A stretch of 64,000 bases of DNA. Origin: Planctomycetota bacterium. GTDB taxonomy: Bacteria; Planctomycetota; UBA8742; UBA2392. The DNA lies in assembly GCA_020849795.1 (NCBI GenBank), contig JADZFR010000044.1, forward strand, positions 1-64,000. The letters are read 5' to 3'. The notes under the pieces were generated by a model. It searched no databases, was not told the origin of the DNA, and saw only the letters and a list, made by a program, of their open reading frames with translations. Position numbers and translations under genes: made by a program. This document shows, one piece after another, positions 47,050 through 55,781 of the stretch (positions within the stretch are counted from its first letter, which is position 1; each line of letters starts with the position of its first letter).

Positions 47050-50000
47050 TCAGCGCGCGCGTTTCTTCAACTCGTCGAACTTCGGTCTGTACACGCGGCG
47101 CAGTTCATCCACGTTCGGGCCCTCCGCGGACTCCAGCGTGCGGTAACCGATGTCGATCCAGTTGCGTGCCCCCGCCTTGTCCTTGATCACATCCAGCAGC
47201 AGGCCGATCAGGTCCAAGTGCAGTTCCAGCCGTTGACCTGTCAAGATGTGCTCAATGCGCAGCGCATTCATGAAACTGCCCCGGGCGTCGTTGGCGTATT
47301 GTTCTGCTTCGGGCCCGCCACGCTCGGCCAGCGCGCGCTGGATGCGGCCCAAGCGCTGCAGCACCGGCGGGCTGTCGCCGGCAAGTTCTTGCGCGCGCAG
47401 TGCGTTGGCCAATGCCTGCTCCAGCTCGCCCATGTCCCACGCGGCCTTCGCCGCCGTGTAGTAGCGTGTCGCGAGCAACTCAACTTCGCGCAGCCGCTTG
47501 CGAATCAGTTCGCGCAATGCCGTGTACCTGGCCCGCGCCGGCGCGTCAGCCTCCATGGCCGCCAGCGAGACGGCGACAATGTCTTCGGCCTGGATGTAGG
47601 CGATGCGCGCGCGAATGGCCTGGTCGGGCTCATACATCAGCGCTTCGTGGGTCCAGTACAGCTCCGCCCCGTCGACCAGCGCCTCAGGCTCGGTTGATCC
47701 GCGCACCAGGTCTCGGGCGGCGAGCACCGTGTTCTCGGCGGCATCGCGCAGTTTTGCCAGCGCCAGATACACCCGCCCGCGCACGGCGTACAACTCGGCG
47801 GTCGGCGCCTTGAACGCTTCATCAAGCCGGCGCAGCGCCTGCTCGGGCTTGCCGGTGGCAAGCAGTGCTTCGGCTTCAATGCGCGCGATGCGGCGCTCAA
47901 GGTTCAAGATGTCGGCTTCAATGTCGCTGGTGTCTTTGCCCGCCGGCGCTTCCTTGATGATCTGGCGCAGCTCGGCCAGCTTCTTGTACGGGTCGCGATA
48001 GAACCATGAACGCTTCTTGCGCACCTCGCTGATTTCTTCCTGAAAGTCCAGCGGCTGACGCTCATATGCTTCCAGTGCGAGCGTGTAGTACATCTCGGCG
48101 TCGTTGGTCACGAGGTAGGCCAGGCGCTGGCATGCGGCGCCGCGAAGCCGGATGGGCAGTGCGAGCTTTTCGCTATCCTGTGGAAAATCGAGCAAGTGCC
48201 CCGTGGTAGTCAAGGCGTCCATGTAGGCCTGCACCGCCCTGTCGCGCAGCTTGCGGGCTTCCTCATCCAGTCCCAGTTTGAGCTTGTTCTTGAACGTGTT
48301 GAGCAATTGCTGGCCGTAGTTCATCTGCAGTTGCGCCAGCGACAGGTTCACGCCGTGCATCAACTCAGGCCGGTGACCCAGCGCCTTGAGCAGCTTCTGG
48401 AACACCTGCAGCGCCTCATCCAGGTTGCCCTCTTCTTCATAGAAGGACTTCAGCCAGTCCAGAGCCTCGACGTTCTCGGGGTTCAGCAGCGTGGCTGCTT
48501 TGATGAATTCGCTGGCGGCGTATCGGCGACTCAGCTCGGACAGTTCAAGCTCAAGGCCGTCCTCGCCCCTGAGGCGCGTTTTGCCTTCCTGCACTTTCAG
48601 GCCGATGTCCCACAACTTGCGAGAAAGAATACGCCGCGCGCGCTCGGAGAGCTCCAGCATGTTCTCAAGCAAGCCGTCGAGGTCTTCGCGCTTGGTCCTG
48701 GCGTCAGTGTCGGCCTTTTCGGGGCGCGAGATCACTTGCTCGGCAAGCTCGATGTAGAACTTCGTGAGCACCTCGCTGATCGTCCCGTCGATCGGTCGCG
48801 CGTTGAACCCTGTGCGCAGCAGTTCTTCGGCGTTCGCGCGCAGGTCGGGGTGACGCGACACCCACATGCCGATGGCCATGTCCACGCCTGTGCCCTCAAT
48901 CAATCCGTGGCCTTCTTCGTGGTCGGGGTCGGTCTGCACGGCGTCGCGCATCAACGCAACACACACCATCAGCGCGTTGCGAAAACCCTCGCGCTGATGA
49001 AAGGTAATGATCAGCGACTCGATCGATGGCTCAAACCTGGGGTTGGCGGCCACGTCAACCTTGCGCACCGCGATGTACTCACTGCGCCAGCCTTGGCGCA
49101 GCTTGACGATTTCGTTAACGCACGTCTGGCGCAGGCCCGCGGCTTTCAGCGCCAGAGCCGGCTTATAAGCCGGGTTGCGCTGCAGTTCGTCGCCGAGAAA
49201 CTTGTTGGCTTCAATTCGTGAAGTCCCGTCGCCGCGCTCAAACAGCAGCTGTGCCAGCAGTGTGCGCAGGCCCACGTAGTCAGGCTTGAGCCGCAATGCT
49301 TCGCGCAGGTACTTCTCGGCCTGCCGATCGCCCGCGCTGGCGCGCCCAAACGCGTCGGCAGCTTCCACCAGCGTCGCCGCCCGGGCCGACGCCGTTGCTG
49401 CCCCCTGCGCGCGCAACTCGACCAGCTCGCGATAGAGCGCCCGTGCCTCGTCAAGCAGCGGCTGCAACGCCGCCGGCACCACCTGCTCGCCGCCCCTGCC
49501 GGACAACGCCAGGCGCTTGTCAAACTCGGCCAGTCGGAGTCGAGCGCGGGCCTCGATGCTCAATTCATCGCGGCTGCGAATCCGTTCGTACTCGGCCAGA
49601 TGCCGCAGCGCGCGGCTCAGCTTGTCTTCGTCGACGGCGTCGCCCTTGAGCGCAACGCGCCCAAGCTCAGCCGCGATGTTGATGCGCGCGCCCTGGTAGC
49701 GGTCGGACTTTGCCAGCGCCTCTTCAAACGCAGCCACGGCTTCCTCGTGCCGACCCAGCGCCGAAAGCGCCAGGCCGCGCGGGTTGGCCAGCAGCGCCTC
49801 AATGTCCGCACGGGCGATGCTGTCGCGCCACGGCTGGTCGATGTGGCCGCGAGCGCGATCAAGCAGCTCAAGCGCGCTGGCGGCGTTGCCCCGATGTACC
49901 TGGTTGAGCGCCATGGCGCCCAGCACGCGGGCCGGGTCGTTGCGATAGGTGCGAGCGGGGTTTTGCAGGGCATGGTCGTACTGCTCATAGGCGCGAGCCA

Positions 50001-51537
50001 GCAAGTCGTATCGGCGGGCCTCGTCGGACTCGTTCATCGCCTGGTCTTCCAGTTCGCGACCCAGGTTGAAATATGCCACGTGATTGCCGGGGTCGCGCTC
50101 AAGGACATGCGTCCACAGGCTCTGGCTGCCGGCCCAGGGCCGCGCCGCCTCGTACGTGCGCCATGCCGACAAGCCGCACACCGCAAGCAGCACCAGCAGG
50201 CCGGCAGCATGCACCACCGGCCTGAGCGGCGTGTGGCGCCGCAAGCGGTCAATGGCCATCACCCCCAGTGCAGCGACGACGATGCAGAAACCAATGCTGG
50301 GGATGTAAAGATAGCGCTCGGCGAACACCGTGCCGATCTGCACAAAGATGTTGCTGACCGGGCTCAACGCAATCAGGAACCACAGCGAGCCGAAACCCAG
50401 CACGCCAACCGCCATGCGCGACGGGTTGTCCCAGTCGCCCTTGCGACTCTGTCGCCAGCCGGCAACGCCCAGAGCCAGCAGCGTCACCAGGATCAGCGCA
50501 CCCGTGACGACCGCAAGGCTCAGGCCTGTCTGCACCGGCAGGTCCACTGCGGCATGCAGCGGCCATGTCGCAAACAACACCTGAAAGTCGCGCGCAATGG
50601 CGCTGATCGCTGTGAGCAGAGATTGCCAGCGCCCGTCGCCGTACGGCTCTCGCATCAAGCCGCTGCCGATGTGCGACGCCAACGCGGTAAACAGCAGCGC
50701 AACACCCCAGTACGGCGCCTGCATGAGCACTCGTCGCCGCAGGCTTGCCGCGTGCAGGCCCGGGCCGCGGAACAGTTCAAACAGCAGCAACAGCGCCGGT
50801 AGCACGACCGCAGTCATCTTTGACATCAGCGCAAACACGAACAACAGCACTGAAAGCGAATACGCCAGCCGCTTGCTTTGGCGCACGCGGGCCACGAAAC
50901 TCTCGCTGGGCATCAGGTGGCCACGGCCCAGACGCGAAGCCAGATACAGGTTTGCCGACCCCAGCATGAACAGCGTCGCCAGTAGGTCTTTGCGCGACGA
51001 CAGCCAGGCCACGCTTTCGACGTGCACCGGGTGCAGCGCGAACAGCAAGCCGGCCACGCCGCCGATCCAGCGCCGGCCGGTCAGGCGCCACGCCACCAGC
51101 ATCACCAGCAGCGCGTTGAAAATGTGCAGCAGCAAGTTGGTGGCGTGATAGCCGCGCGGCTGATAGCCATCGAGCGCGTAGTTGACGGCATAGCTCAGAT
51201 CGCGCAGCGGAAGGTACTCGTTGCCCAGTTCTTCGCGCGGGGCCATCGGGTTGAACATGCGCTGCACGTTCTCCCACGACAGCGCGCGGATGTGCCGGTT
51301 TTCAGTAATCAGCCAGTTGTCGTCCCAATTCGTGAACCCGTGGTCGAGGCTGCCCGCGTAAGCTCCAAAGGCGGCACCGGCGATGACCACAACAAACAGC
51401 AGCGGCAGCCACCTGGGTGCGCGTAACGGGTCAGCTGTGCCGGGCACGCCGGGCTCAGGCTGCGCTGCGGGGCTGGGGGCATTCGCGGCGGGCTGTGATT
51501 GCGGGCCGCTGCGATTGCGTTTCTTCTTCTTGCTCAC
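47050..51537 (-). CDS. TMTC-like GT-C membrane glycosyltransferase fused to a very long TPR region
   Basis: 1495 residues, start GTG 51537 (MSKKKKRNRSG, a basic cytoplasmic tail). Residues ~45-490 form about 10 membrane helices with motifs of the TMTC/PMT-like GT-C family: NWDDNW in the first loop near residue 71 (the acidic pair expected for catalysis), ALHPVHVESVAWLSSRKDLLA near 165 and FAERYLYIPSIGF near 405. The remaining ~1000 residues are TPR-type helical repeats (GLALSALGRHEEAVAAFEEAL, EEGNLDEALQVFQKLLK, ATGKPEQALRRLDEAF). Eukaryotic TMTCs O-mannosylate secreted proteins; bacterial homologues are common but unproven. Possibly it glycosylates the exported proteins encoded here. The promoter is at 51573-51600. 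Confidence 0.75.
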   Translation of the reverse strand: MSKKKKRNRSGPQSQPAANAPSPAAQPEPGVPGTADPLRAPRWLPLLFVVVIAGAAFGAYAGSLDHGFTNWDDNWLITENRHIRALSWENVQRMFNPMAPREELGNEYLPLRDLSYAVNYALDGYQPRGYHATNLLLHIFNALLVMLVAWRLTGRRWIGGVAGLLFALHPVHVESVAWLSSRKDLLATLFMLGSANLYLASRLGRGHLMPSESFVARVRQSKRLAYSLSVLLFVFALMSKMTAVVLPALLLLFELFRGPGLHAASLRRRVLMQAPYWGVALLFTALASHIGSGLMREPYGDGRWQSLLTAISAIARDFQVLFATWPLHAAVDLPVQTGLSLAVVTGALILVTLLALGVAGWRQSRKGDWDNPSRMAVGVLGFGSLWFLIALSPVSNIFVQIGTVFAERYLYIPSIGFCIVVAALGVMAIDRLRRHTPLRPVVHAAGLLVLLAVCGLSAWRTYEAARPWAGSQSLWTHVLERDPGNHVAYFNLGRELEDQAMNESDEARRYDLLARAYEQYDHALQNPARTYRNDPARVLGAMALNQVHRGNAASALELLDRARGHIDQPWRDSIARADIEALLANPRGLALSALGRHEEAVAAFEEALAKSDRYQGARINIAAELGRVALKGDAVDEDKLSRALRHLAEYERIRSRDELSIEARARLRLAEFDKRLALSGRGGEQVVPAALQPLLDEARALYRELVELRAQGAATASARAATLVEAADAFGRASAGDRQAEKYLREALRLKPDYVGLRTLLAQLLFERGDGTSRIEANKFLGDELQRNPAYKPALALKAAGLRQTCVNEIVKLRQGWRSEYIAVRKVDVAANPRFEPSIESLIITFHQREGFRNALMVCVALMRDAVQTDPDHEEGHGLIEGTGVDMAIGMWVSRHPDLRANAEELLRTGFNARPIDGTISEVLTKFYIELAEQVISRPEKADTDARTKREDLDGLLENMLELSERARRILSRKLWDIGLKVQEGKTRLRGEDGLELELSELSRRYAASEFIKAATLLNPENVEALDWLKSFYEEEGNLDEALQVFQKLLKALGHRPELMHGVNLSLAQLQMNYGQQLLNTFKNKLKLGLDEEARKLRDRAVQAYMDALTTTGHLLDFPQDSEKLALPIRLRGAACQRLAYLVTNDAEMYYTLALEAYERQPLDFQEEISEVRKKRSWFYRDPYKKLAELRQIIKEAPAGKDTSDIEADILNLERRIARIEAEALLATGKPEQALRRLDEAFKAPTAELYAVRGRVYLALAKLRDAAENTVLAARDLVRGSTEPEALVDGAELYWTHEALMYEPDQAIRARIAYIQAEDIVAVSLAAMEADAPARARYTALRELIRKRLREVELLATRYYTAAKAAWDMGELEQALANALRAQELAGDSPPVLQRLGRIQRALAERGGPEAEQYANDARGSFMNALRIEHILTGQRLELHLDLIGLLLDVIKDKAGARNWIDIGYRTLESAEGPNVDELRRVYRPKFDELKKRAR

Positions 51538-51572
51538 GGTCGGCCACGCCGGGGCTGTGCCGGGGAAGCAGC

Positions 51573-51600
51573 AATATAACTAAGGAAGAGACGGGCTCAA
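51573..51600 (-). promoter_or_regulatory. Putative promoter of the TMTC-like gene
   Basis: Minus strand: TTGAGC (51595-51600), 16-bp spacer, TATATT (51573-51578), with about 30 nt to GTG 51537. Confidence 0.45.
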
Positions 51601-51728
51601 ACGGGGTGCGCGACGGTTCCGGGCAAGCCGCGACTCGTGCCAGTGCCCCGCAGTTCGTAAAATGATGCGATGGGGCGAGGTGTTGTCGCCTTGCGCGGGC
51701 CGCCCTGTGTCGTGCATGATCACCGACG

Positions 51729-52679
51729 ATGGACTACGCGCTTGAAACAGATGGCATGTCCAAGGTGTACAAGAGCCTGCGCGGCCATGTGCGGGCCCTT
51801 GAACCGATTGACCTGAAGGTTGAGACCGGCAAGGTCTTCGGCCTGCTGGGCGGCAACGGCGCCGGCAAGTCAACCTTCGTGAAAACCGTGCTGCGCATCT
51901 GCCGTCCGACCACCGGCACGTGCAAGATCCTCGGGATCGACGCCCGCGATCCGGCTGCGCGCCAGAACGTTGGCTACTTGCCTGAGGGCACGAACTTCCC
52001 GCGCTACCTGACGGGCCGCGGCGTGTGCGAGTACTTCGGCAAGCTCAAGGGCCTGACTGGCGCCACACTCAAGACAGAAATCGAGCACAAGCTCAAAATT
52101 GTCGGCATGCAGGACTGGGGCGATCGCAAGGTCACCAAGTACAGCAAGGGAATGAAACAGCGCATCGGGCTGGCGCAGGCCATGATGGGCGGACCGCGGC
52201 TGATCATGCTGGACGAGCCGACCGACGGCGTGGACCCCAGCGGACGCCACGCCATCCGCGACGTGATTCGCGCGCTTGGTGCCGAGGGCGCTACCGTGTT
52301 CCTGAACAGCCACCTGCTGGCCGAAGTCGAGGCGGTGTGCGACGAAATCGCGATCATGTACCGCGGCAGGCTGTTACGCCGGGGCCCGGTCAAACAGCTC
52401 ACCGAAGAGATGAGCATTCGCGAGGGGCGCATGCAGCTGCGCTTTCGCACCGGCGAGTTGCCGGCGCAGTTACCGGGCCTGCTGAGCGGCGCCACGCGCG
52501 AAGACGGCGGGTTCAAGTGCAGCGTGAAAGACCGCGACGAGATTCCAGCGTTGATCGACGCTCTGCGCGACGCGGGCGTGAAGGTCTACGAGCTTGAACA
52601 GTACCATGCGAGTCTGGAAGAAGCCTTTCTGCAGATCGTCGAAGACGGCGACGCCATGGGGGTTGGGGGCCAGCAATGA
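51729..52679 (+). CDS. ABC transporter ATP-binding subunit
   Basis: 316 residues. The ABC core has Walker A GGNGAGKST near residue 42, Q-loop region VGYLPEGTNF near 82, signature YSKGMKQRIG near 138, Walker B LIMLDEPTDGVD near 157 and the switch His in FLNSHLLAEVE near 193. The C-terminal ~90 residues follow the layout of export-type ATPases of the CcmA/NatA class. The stop overlaps the permease start by 4 nt (ATGA), so the pair is translationally coupled. Likely it powers an efflux or lipid/macromolecule export system with the permease next door. The substrate is unknown. Confidence 0.9.
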   Translation: MDYALETDGMSKVYKSLRGHVRALEPIDLKVETGKVFGLLGGNGAGKSTFVKTVLRICRPTTGTCKILGIDARDPAARQNVGYLPEGTNFPRYLTGRGVCEYFGKLKGLTGATLKTEIEHKLKIVGMQDWGDRKVTKYSKGMKQRIGLAQAMMGGPRLIMLDEPTDGVDPSGRHAIRDVIRALGAEGATVFLNSHLLAEVEAVCDEIAIMYRGRLLRRGPVKQLTEEMSIREGRMQLRFRTGELPAQLPGLLSGATREDGGFKCSVKDRDEIPALIDALRDAGVKVYELEQYHASLEEAFLQIVEDGDAMGVGGQQ

Positions 52680-53818
52680 GCGCCTTCCTGGCAATCGTCG
52701 GCGACACCTGGCGCCAGAGCAAGCACCAATGGGTCATGCCGCTGGTGTTGGTGCTCATGGTCGCGGGCGTGGCATTGAGCGTACTGTTCGTCGGGGTTCG
52801 AGAGCTGCCCGACGGCACGAAAGTGCTGTCGGCTGAAACAGACCGTGAACTGGTGCTGTACGGCCTTGAGCGCGAGTGGGACGGCCTTTACGCCAGCGCG
52901 CTGCGCCACCAGCTTGGCCTCGACGACAAACTGGCCGCCGGCCGCAAAGATGTCGACGCGCTGTTTCGGCAGTGGCAGGACGCCGATTACCGGCACAAGC
53001 AACTGATCTCGCGCGGAGCCCCCGAGGAAGAAATCCGGCAAGCCGGCGACCTGCAGCGCGAGATGATGCAGAAGATGGAACTCGCCCGCGACAATAACCG
53101 CGAACTGAGCAATTACATCCGCAACGAGGTCGACAAGCTGATCGAGCAGCGCACCGGCCACGTGAGCAAGCTGGACAAGGGTGCCGAATGGCAGATGGCG
53201 TCGATCGCCCAGATGATCTATTCGCTGGCGATGCTCGGCTTTATCGCGATCTGCGCGGGCTACATTCCCAACATGCTGGAAAGCGGCAGCATTGACCTGG
53301 TGCTCAGCAAGCCGATCCGGCGCTGGCACATTTACTTTGGCAAATATGTGGGCGGTTTGCTGCTGTTCAGTGCGGCGCTGCTGGGCATGTACGTCGCGAC
53401 GTTTGTGCTGTTCGGCCTGATGCACGGCATCTGGCTATGGCAGTTTTTCGGCGCGCTGCCGATGACACTGTTCAGCCTGGCACTGCTGTACGCGATCGTC
53501 GGCTGGGTGGGCCTTTGGACACGCAGCACCGGCATGGCAATGGTCGTGGGCTACGTCTACTACGTGGTCGTCGACACCGCCGTAGGCGTGCTGACGGACC
53601 CGGTCAAGTACCCCTGGGTCAGCGAAATCAGCTGGATCGAAAGCTGGGTCGAGATCGTGAAGATGTCGTTTCCCAGTTTCCATTGGCTGAAGAAGTCCGC
53701 CGAAGGCGCGGTGTTCAGTGTGGTCGTGATGCCCTGGACGCAGATCGGTGTGGGCTTTGCCTGGTTGGTGCTGTCCCTGTTCACAGGCTACAACCGCTTC
53801 CGCATCAACGATTACTAG
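52676..53818 (+). CDS. ABC-2-type transporter permease with large extracytoplasmic insert
   Basis: 380 residues. One helix lies at ~19-40 (WVMPLVLVLMVAGVALSVLFV), followed by a ~140-residue soluble, heavily charged, helical segment (~45-180) and then five membrane helices (~185-370), the last ending GFAWLVLSLFTGYNRFRINDY. This order (one helix, external domain, helix bundle) is that of ABC-2 permeases. The segment SIDLVLSKPIRRWHIYFGKY near 204-222 is the typical coupling region. It is translated with the ATPase through an overlapping ATGA. No third subunit is present. Confidence 0.85.
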   Translation: MSAFLAIVGDTWRQSKHQWVMPLVLVLMVAGVALSVLFVGVRELPDGTKVLSAETDRELVLYGLEREWDGLYASALRHQLGLDDKLAAGRKDVDALFRQWQDADYRHKQLISRGAPEEEIRQAGDLQREMMQKMELARDNNRELSNYIRNEVDKLIEQRTGHVSKLDKGAEWQMASIAQMIYSLAMLGFIAICAGYIPNMLESGSIDLVLSKPIRRWHIYFGKYVGGLLLFSAALLGMYVATFVLFGLMHGIWLWQFFGALPMTLFSLALLYAIVGWVGLWTRSTGMAMVVGYVYYVVVDTAVGVLTDPVKYPWVSEISWIESWVEIVKMSFPSFHWLKKSAEGAVFSVVVMPWTQIGVGFAWLVLSLFTGYNRFRINDY

Positions 53819-53920
53819 CCGTGGCATCACCTTCCGGACGATGTGGCGCAGCGCGATTCCAACGCCTGTTGCGCAGGGGCTGGAAGCCAGTACCCAACCG
53901 GTTTGCCGCACCGCCGGCCG

Positions 53921-55720
53921 CTAGTGATTCGTCGCGAACTCGGTGCCGGCCAGCAGTGCGAACACGATGTCTTCCCAAGCTGCGGTGCTGCCCTTCTGGT
54001 CCTTCAGGTATCCCAGCATCGTGCCGCGTTCGGCGGATGTCGGGAAGCGCCCGACGATCTTCAGGAAAAGTTCATCAAGTCGCGCTGTGTCATCTTTGAA
54101 GTCGCGCTGAAGGCCCTGGATGATCGAGCCGCGGCCAGAGCCGGTCAGCGACTGTGTAAGCTCGCTGTTCATCACCGCCAGCGCCTGGTCGATCGTCAGG
54201 CTGAAGCCCTCTGCCTCAGTCATTTCGTCGTCGCTGGAAAGCCGCGCAAAGCCCTGGGCCATCGTGCGGCGCATGTACCAGCCGTCGTCCAGCTTGTCGT
54301 ACCACGCCACGAAGCGGTCCAGCGATTCCTGGCTGTAACCGACATCGCGCTGGTTGGGGTCGTTGCTCTCGTTGGCCTGCTTCATGCGGCGCTCCGTGGC
54401 GCGCTTGAGCTGTTCGCCGGGGCTGACATTGCGTGCACGATAGCTGCGGGCCATGTCGTCGCCGCCCGAGATGCGGACAAACGCGCCAAAGAACTGCTCG
54501 GCACTCAGCTGCCGCACCGCGGCGCTGGCGAAGTGCCACGCTTCAGCCTTGGGGTGCGCGCCCGTGCTGCTGAGCTGGTAGGTGCGCGAGTTCAAGATAG
54601 CACGGTATAGCCGCCGGAAGTCGTAGTCGTTGTCGATCAGGTCCTGCGCCAGCCAATCCAGCAGTTGTGGGTGGCTTGCCTCGTTGAAGCTGTTGAAGTC
54701 ATCGACCGGGTTCAGCAGGCCAGAGCCGAAGGCGAAGCTCCAGAAGCGGTTGACGATGTAGCGCGCGGTCTGCTTGTTATCCTTGGCAATCATCCACTTG
54801 GCCATCGCGGGCCGCCACAGCGAGCGGTCGTCGGTCTTGAGCGGCTTGCCATCGAGGGTAACGGGCTTGTTGTACTTCTGCTGCTCTTCAATGCGGTTGC
54901 GCGCGTCGGCGGGCAATTCTTCCATGCCGCGGGGCGGCAGTCGCACGGGCCGGGCCTGGTCGCCCACCGACGGGTCCACGGGCAGCGTGCGGATGTTCAG
55001 GTTGACGCTGACGGGGGCAAAGAAGCTTGCAACGCCTGTAAACACGTCCTCGGTCCAGGCTTCCTCGTAGGGATGGTCGTGGCACTGGGCACACTGGATC
55101 TGCACCCCGGTGAGGTTGCGTGTCAGGTTGCCGGCAAGATCCGGCACCTTGGCCGGAATGCTGCGAATGTACGGCGCTATCGCCGGGTTTTCGCTGAGTT
55201 GGCCGCTGGCCGTGACCAGGTCGTAGATGATGTCGTTGAAGTTGTCGCCGGCGCTGACGCGTTCGGCAAACCAGATCGCGAACAGGTGGTTGGCACCGCC
55301 GTAGTCGCGCCCGGCGCGGCCCACGATGATGTTCGTCCACTGGTCGGCCATGTGCTCGCTGAAGCGCTTGTCGGACACGAGCGTGCTGACCAGGTTGCGG
55401 CGTTTCTCTTTTTCGTTGTCGGCCAGAAAGGCGCGCACTTCGGCGGGTGTGGGCGGCAAGCCGATGGTGTCAAAATACACGCGCCGTATGAACTCTTCGT
55501 CGCTGCTGACGCCCGCTGGCGTGAGCTTGTCGCGCTCCCAGACCTTGGCGATTTCTCGGTCGATGTTTGCGGTGACCTCGCGCTCAGGCAGGGCAGCCGT
55601 CGTGGATTTGTCGGGGTTGGCCTGGGCACCGGCCGGAGTGTGCAGCGTACCCAAAACGCCAAACACTGAACCGGCGGCAAGCAACGCCGCCCCCAGCAGT
55701 ACCTGTCGAGTGTTCCGCAT
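53921..55720 (-). CDS. DUF1549/DUF1553 planctomycete-type secreted protein
   Basis: 599 residues from ATG 55720 (GGAG upstream). The signal/anchor (RQVLLGAALLAAGSVFGVLG) precedes a DUF1549 domain (~55-240) with DEEFIRRVYFDTIGLPPTP near 85, DQWTNIIVGR near 140 and the CxxCH-like CAQCHDHPYE near 220. A DUF1553 domain follows (~290-590) with ARYIVNRFWSFAFGSGL near 340, AILNSRTYQLSS near 400 and MNSELTQSL near 545. The CxxCH resembles heme-binding sites, but heme has not been proven for this family. Such proteins are characteristic of Planctomycetes and Verrucomicrobia and usually sit beside a DUF1501 gene; none is found here. It converges with the ABC transporter genes. Confidence 0.92.
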   Translation of the reverse strand: MRNTRQVLLGAALLAAGSVFGVLGTLHTPAGAQANPDKSTTAALPEREVTANIDREIAKVWERDKLTPAGVSSDEEFIRRVYFDTIGLPPTPAEVRAFLADNEKEKRRNLVSTLVSDKRFSEHMADQWTNIIVGRAGRDYGGANHLFAIWFAERVSAGDNFNDIIYDLVTASGQLSENPAIAPYIRSIPAKVPDLAGNLTRNLTGVQIQCAQCHDHPYEEAWTEDVFTGVASFFAPVSVNLNIRTLPVDPSVGDQARPVRLPPRGMEELPADARNRIEEQQKYNKPVTLDGKPLKTDDRSLWRPAMAKWMIAKDNKQTARYIVNRFWSFAFGSGLLNPVDDFNSFNEASHPQLLDWLAQDLIDNDYDFRRLYRAILNSRTYQLSSTGAHPKAEAWHFASAAVRQLSAEQFFGAFVRISGGDDMARSYRARNVSPGEQLKRATERRMKQANESNDPNQRDVGYSQESLDRFVAWYDKLDDGWYMRRTMAQGFARLSSDDEMTEAEGFSLTIDQALAVMNSELTQSLTGSGRGSIIQGLQRDFKDDTARLDELFLKIVGRFPTSAERGTMLGYLKDQKGSTAAWEDIVFALLAGTEFATNH

Positions 55721-55781
55721 GGCGCTCTCCGGTTGGTCGGGCATTCAACCCCGGCGCCGGCCCCGAGTTGCGCGAAAAAAA

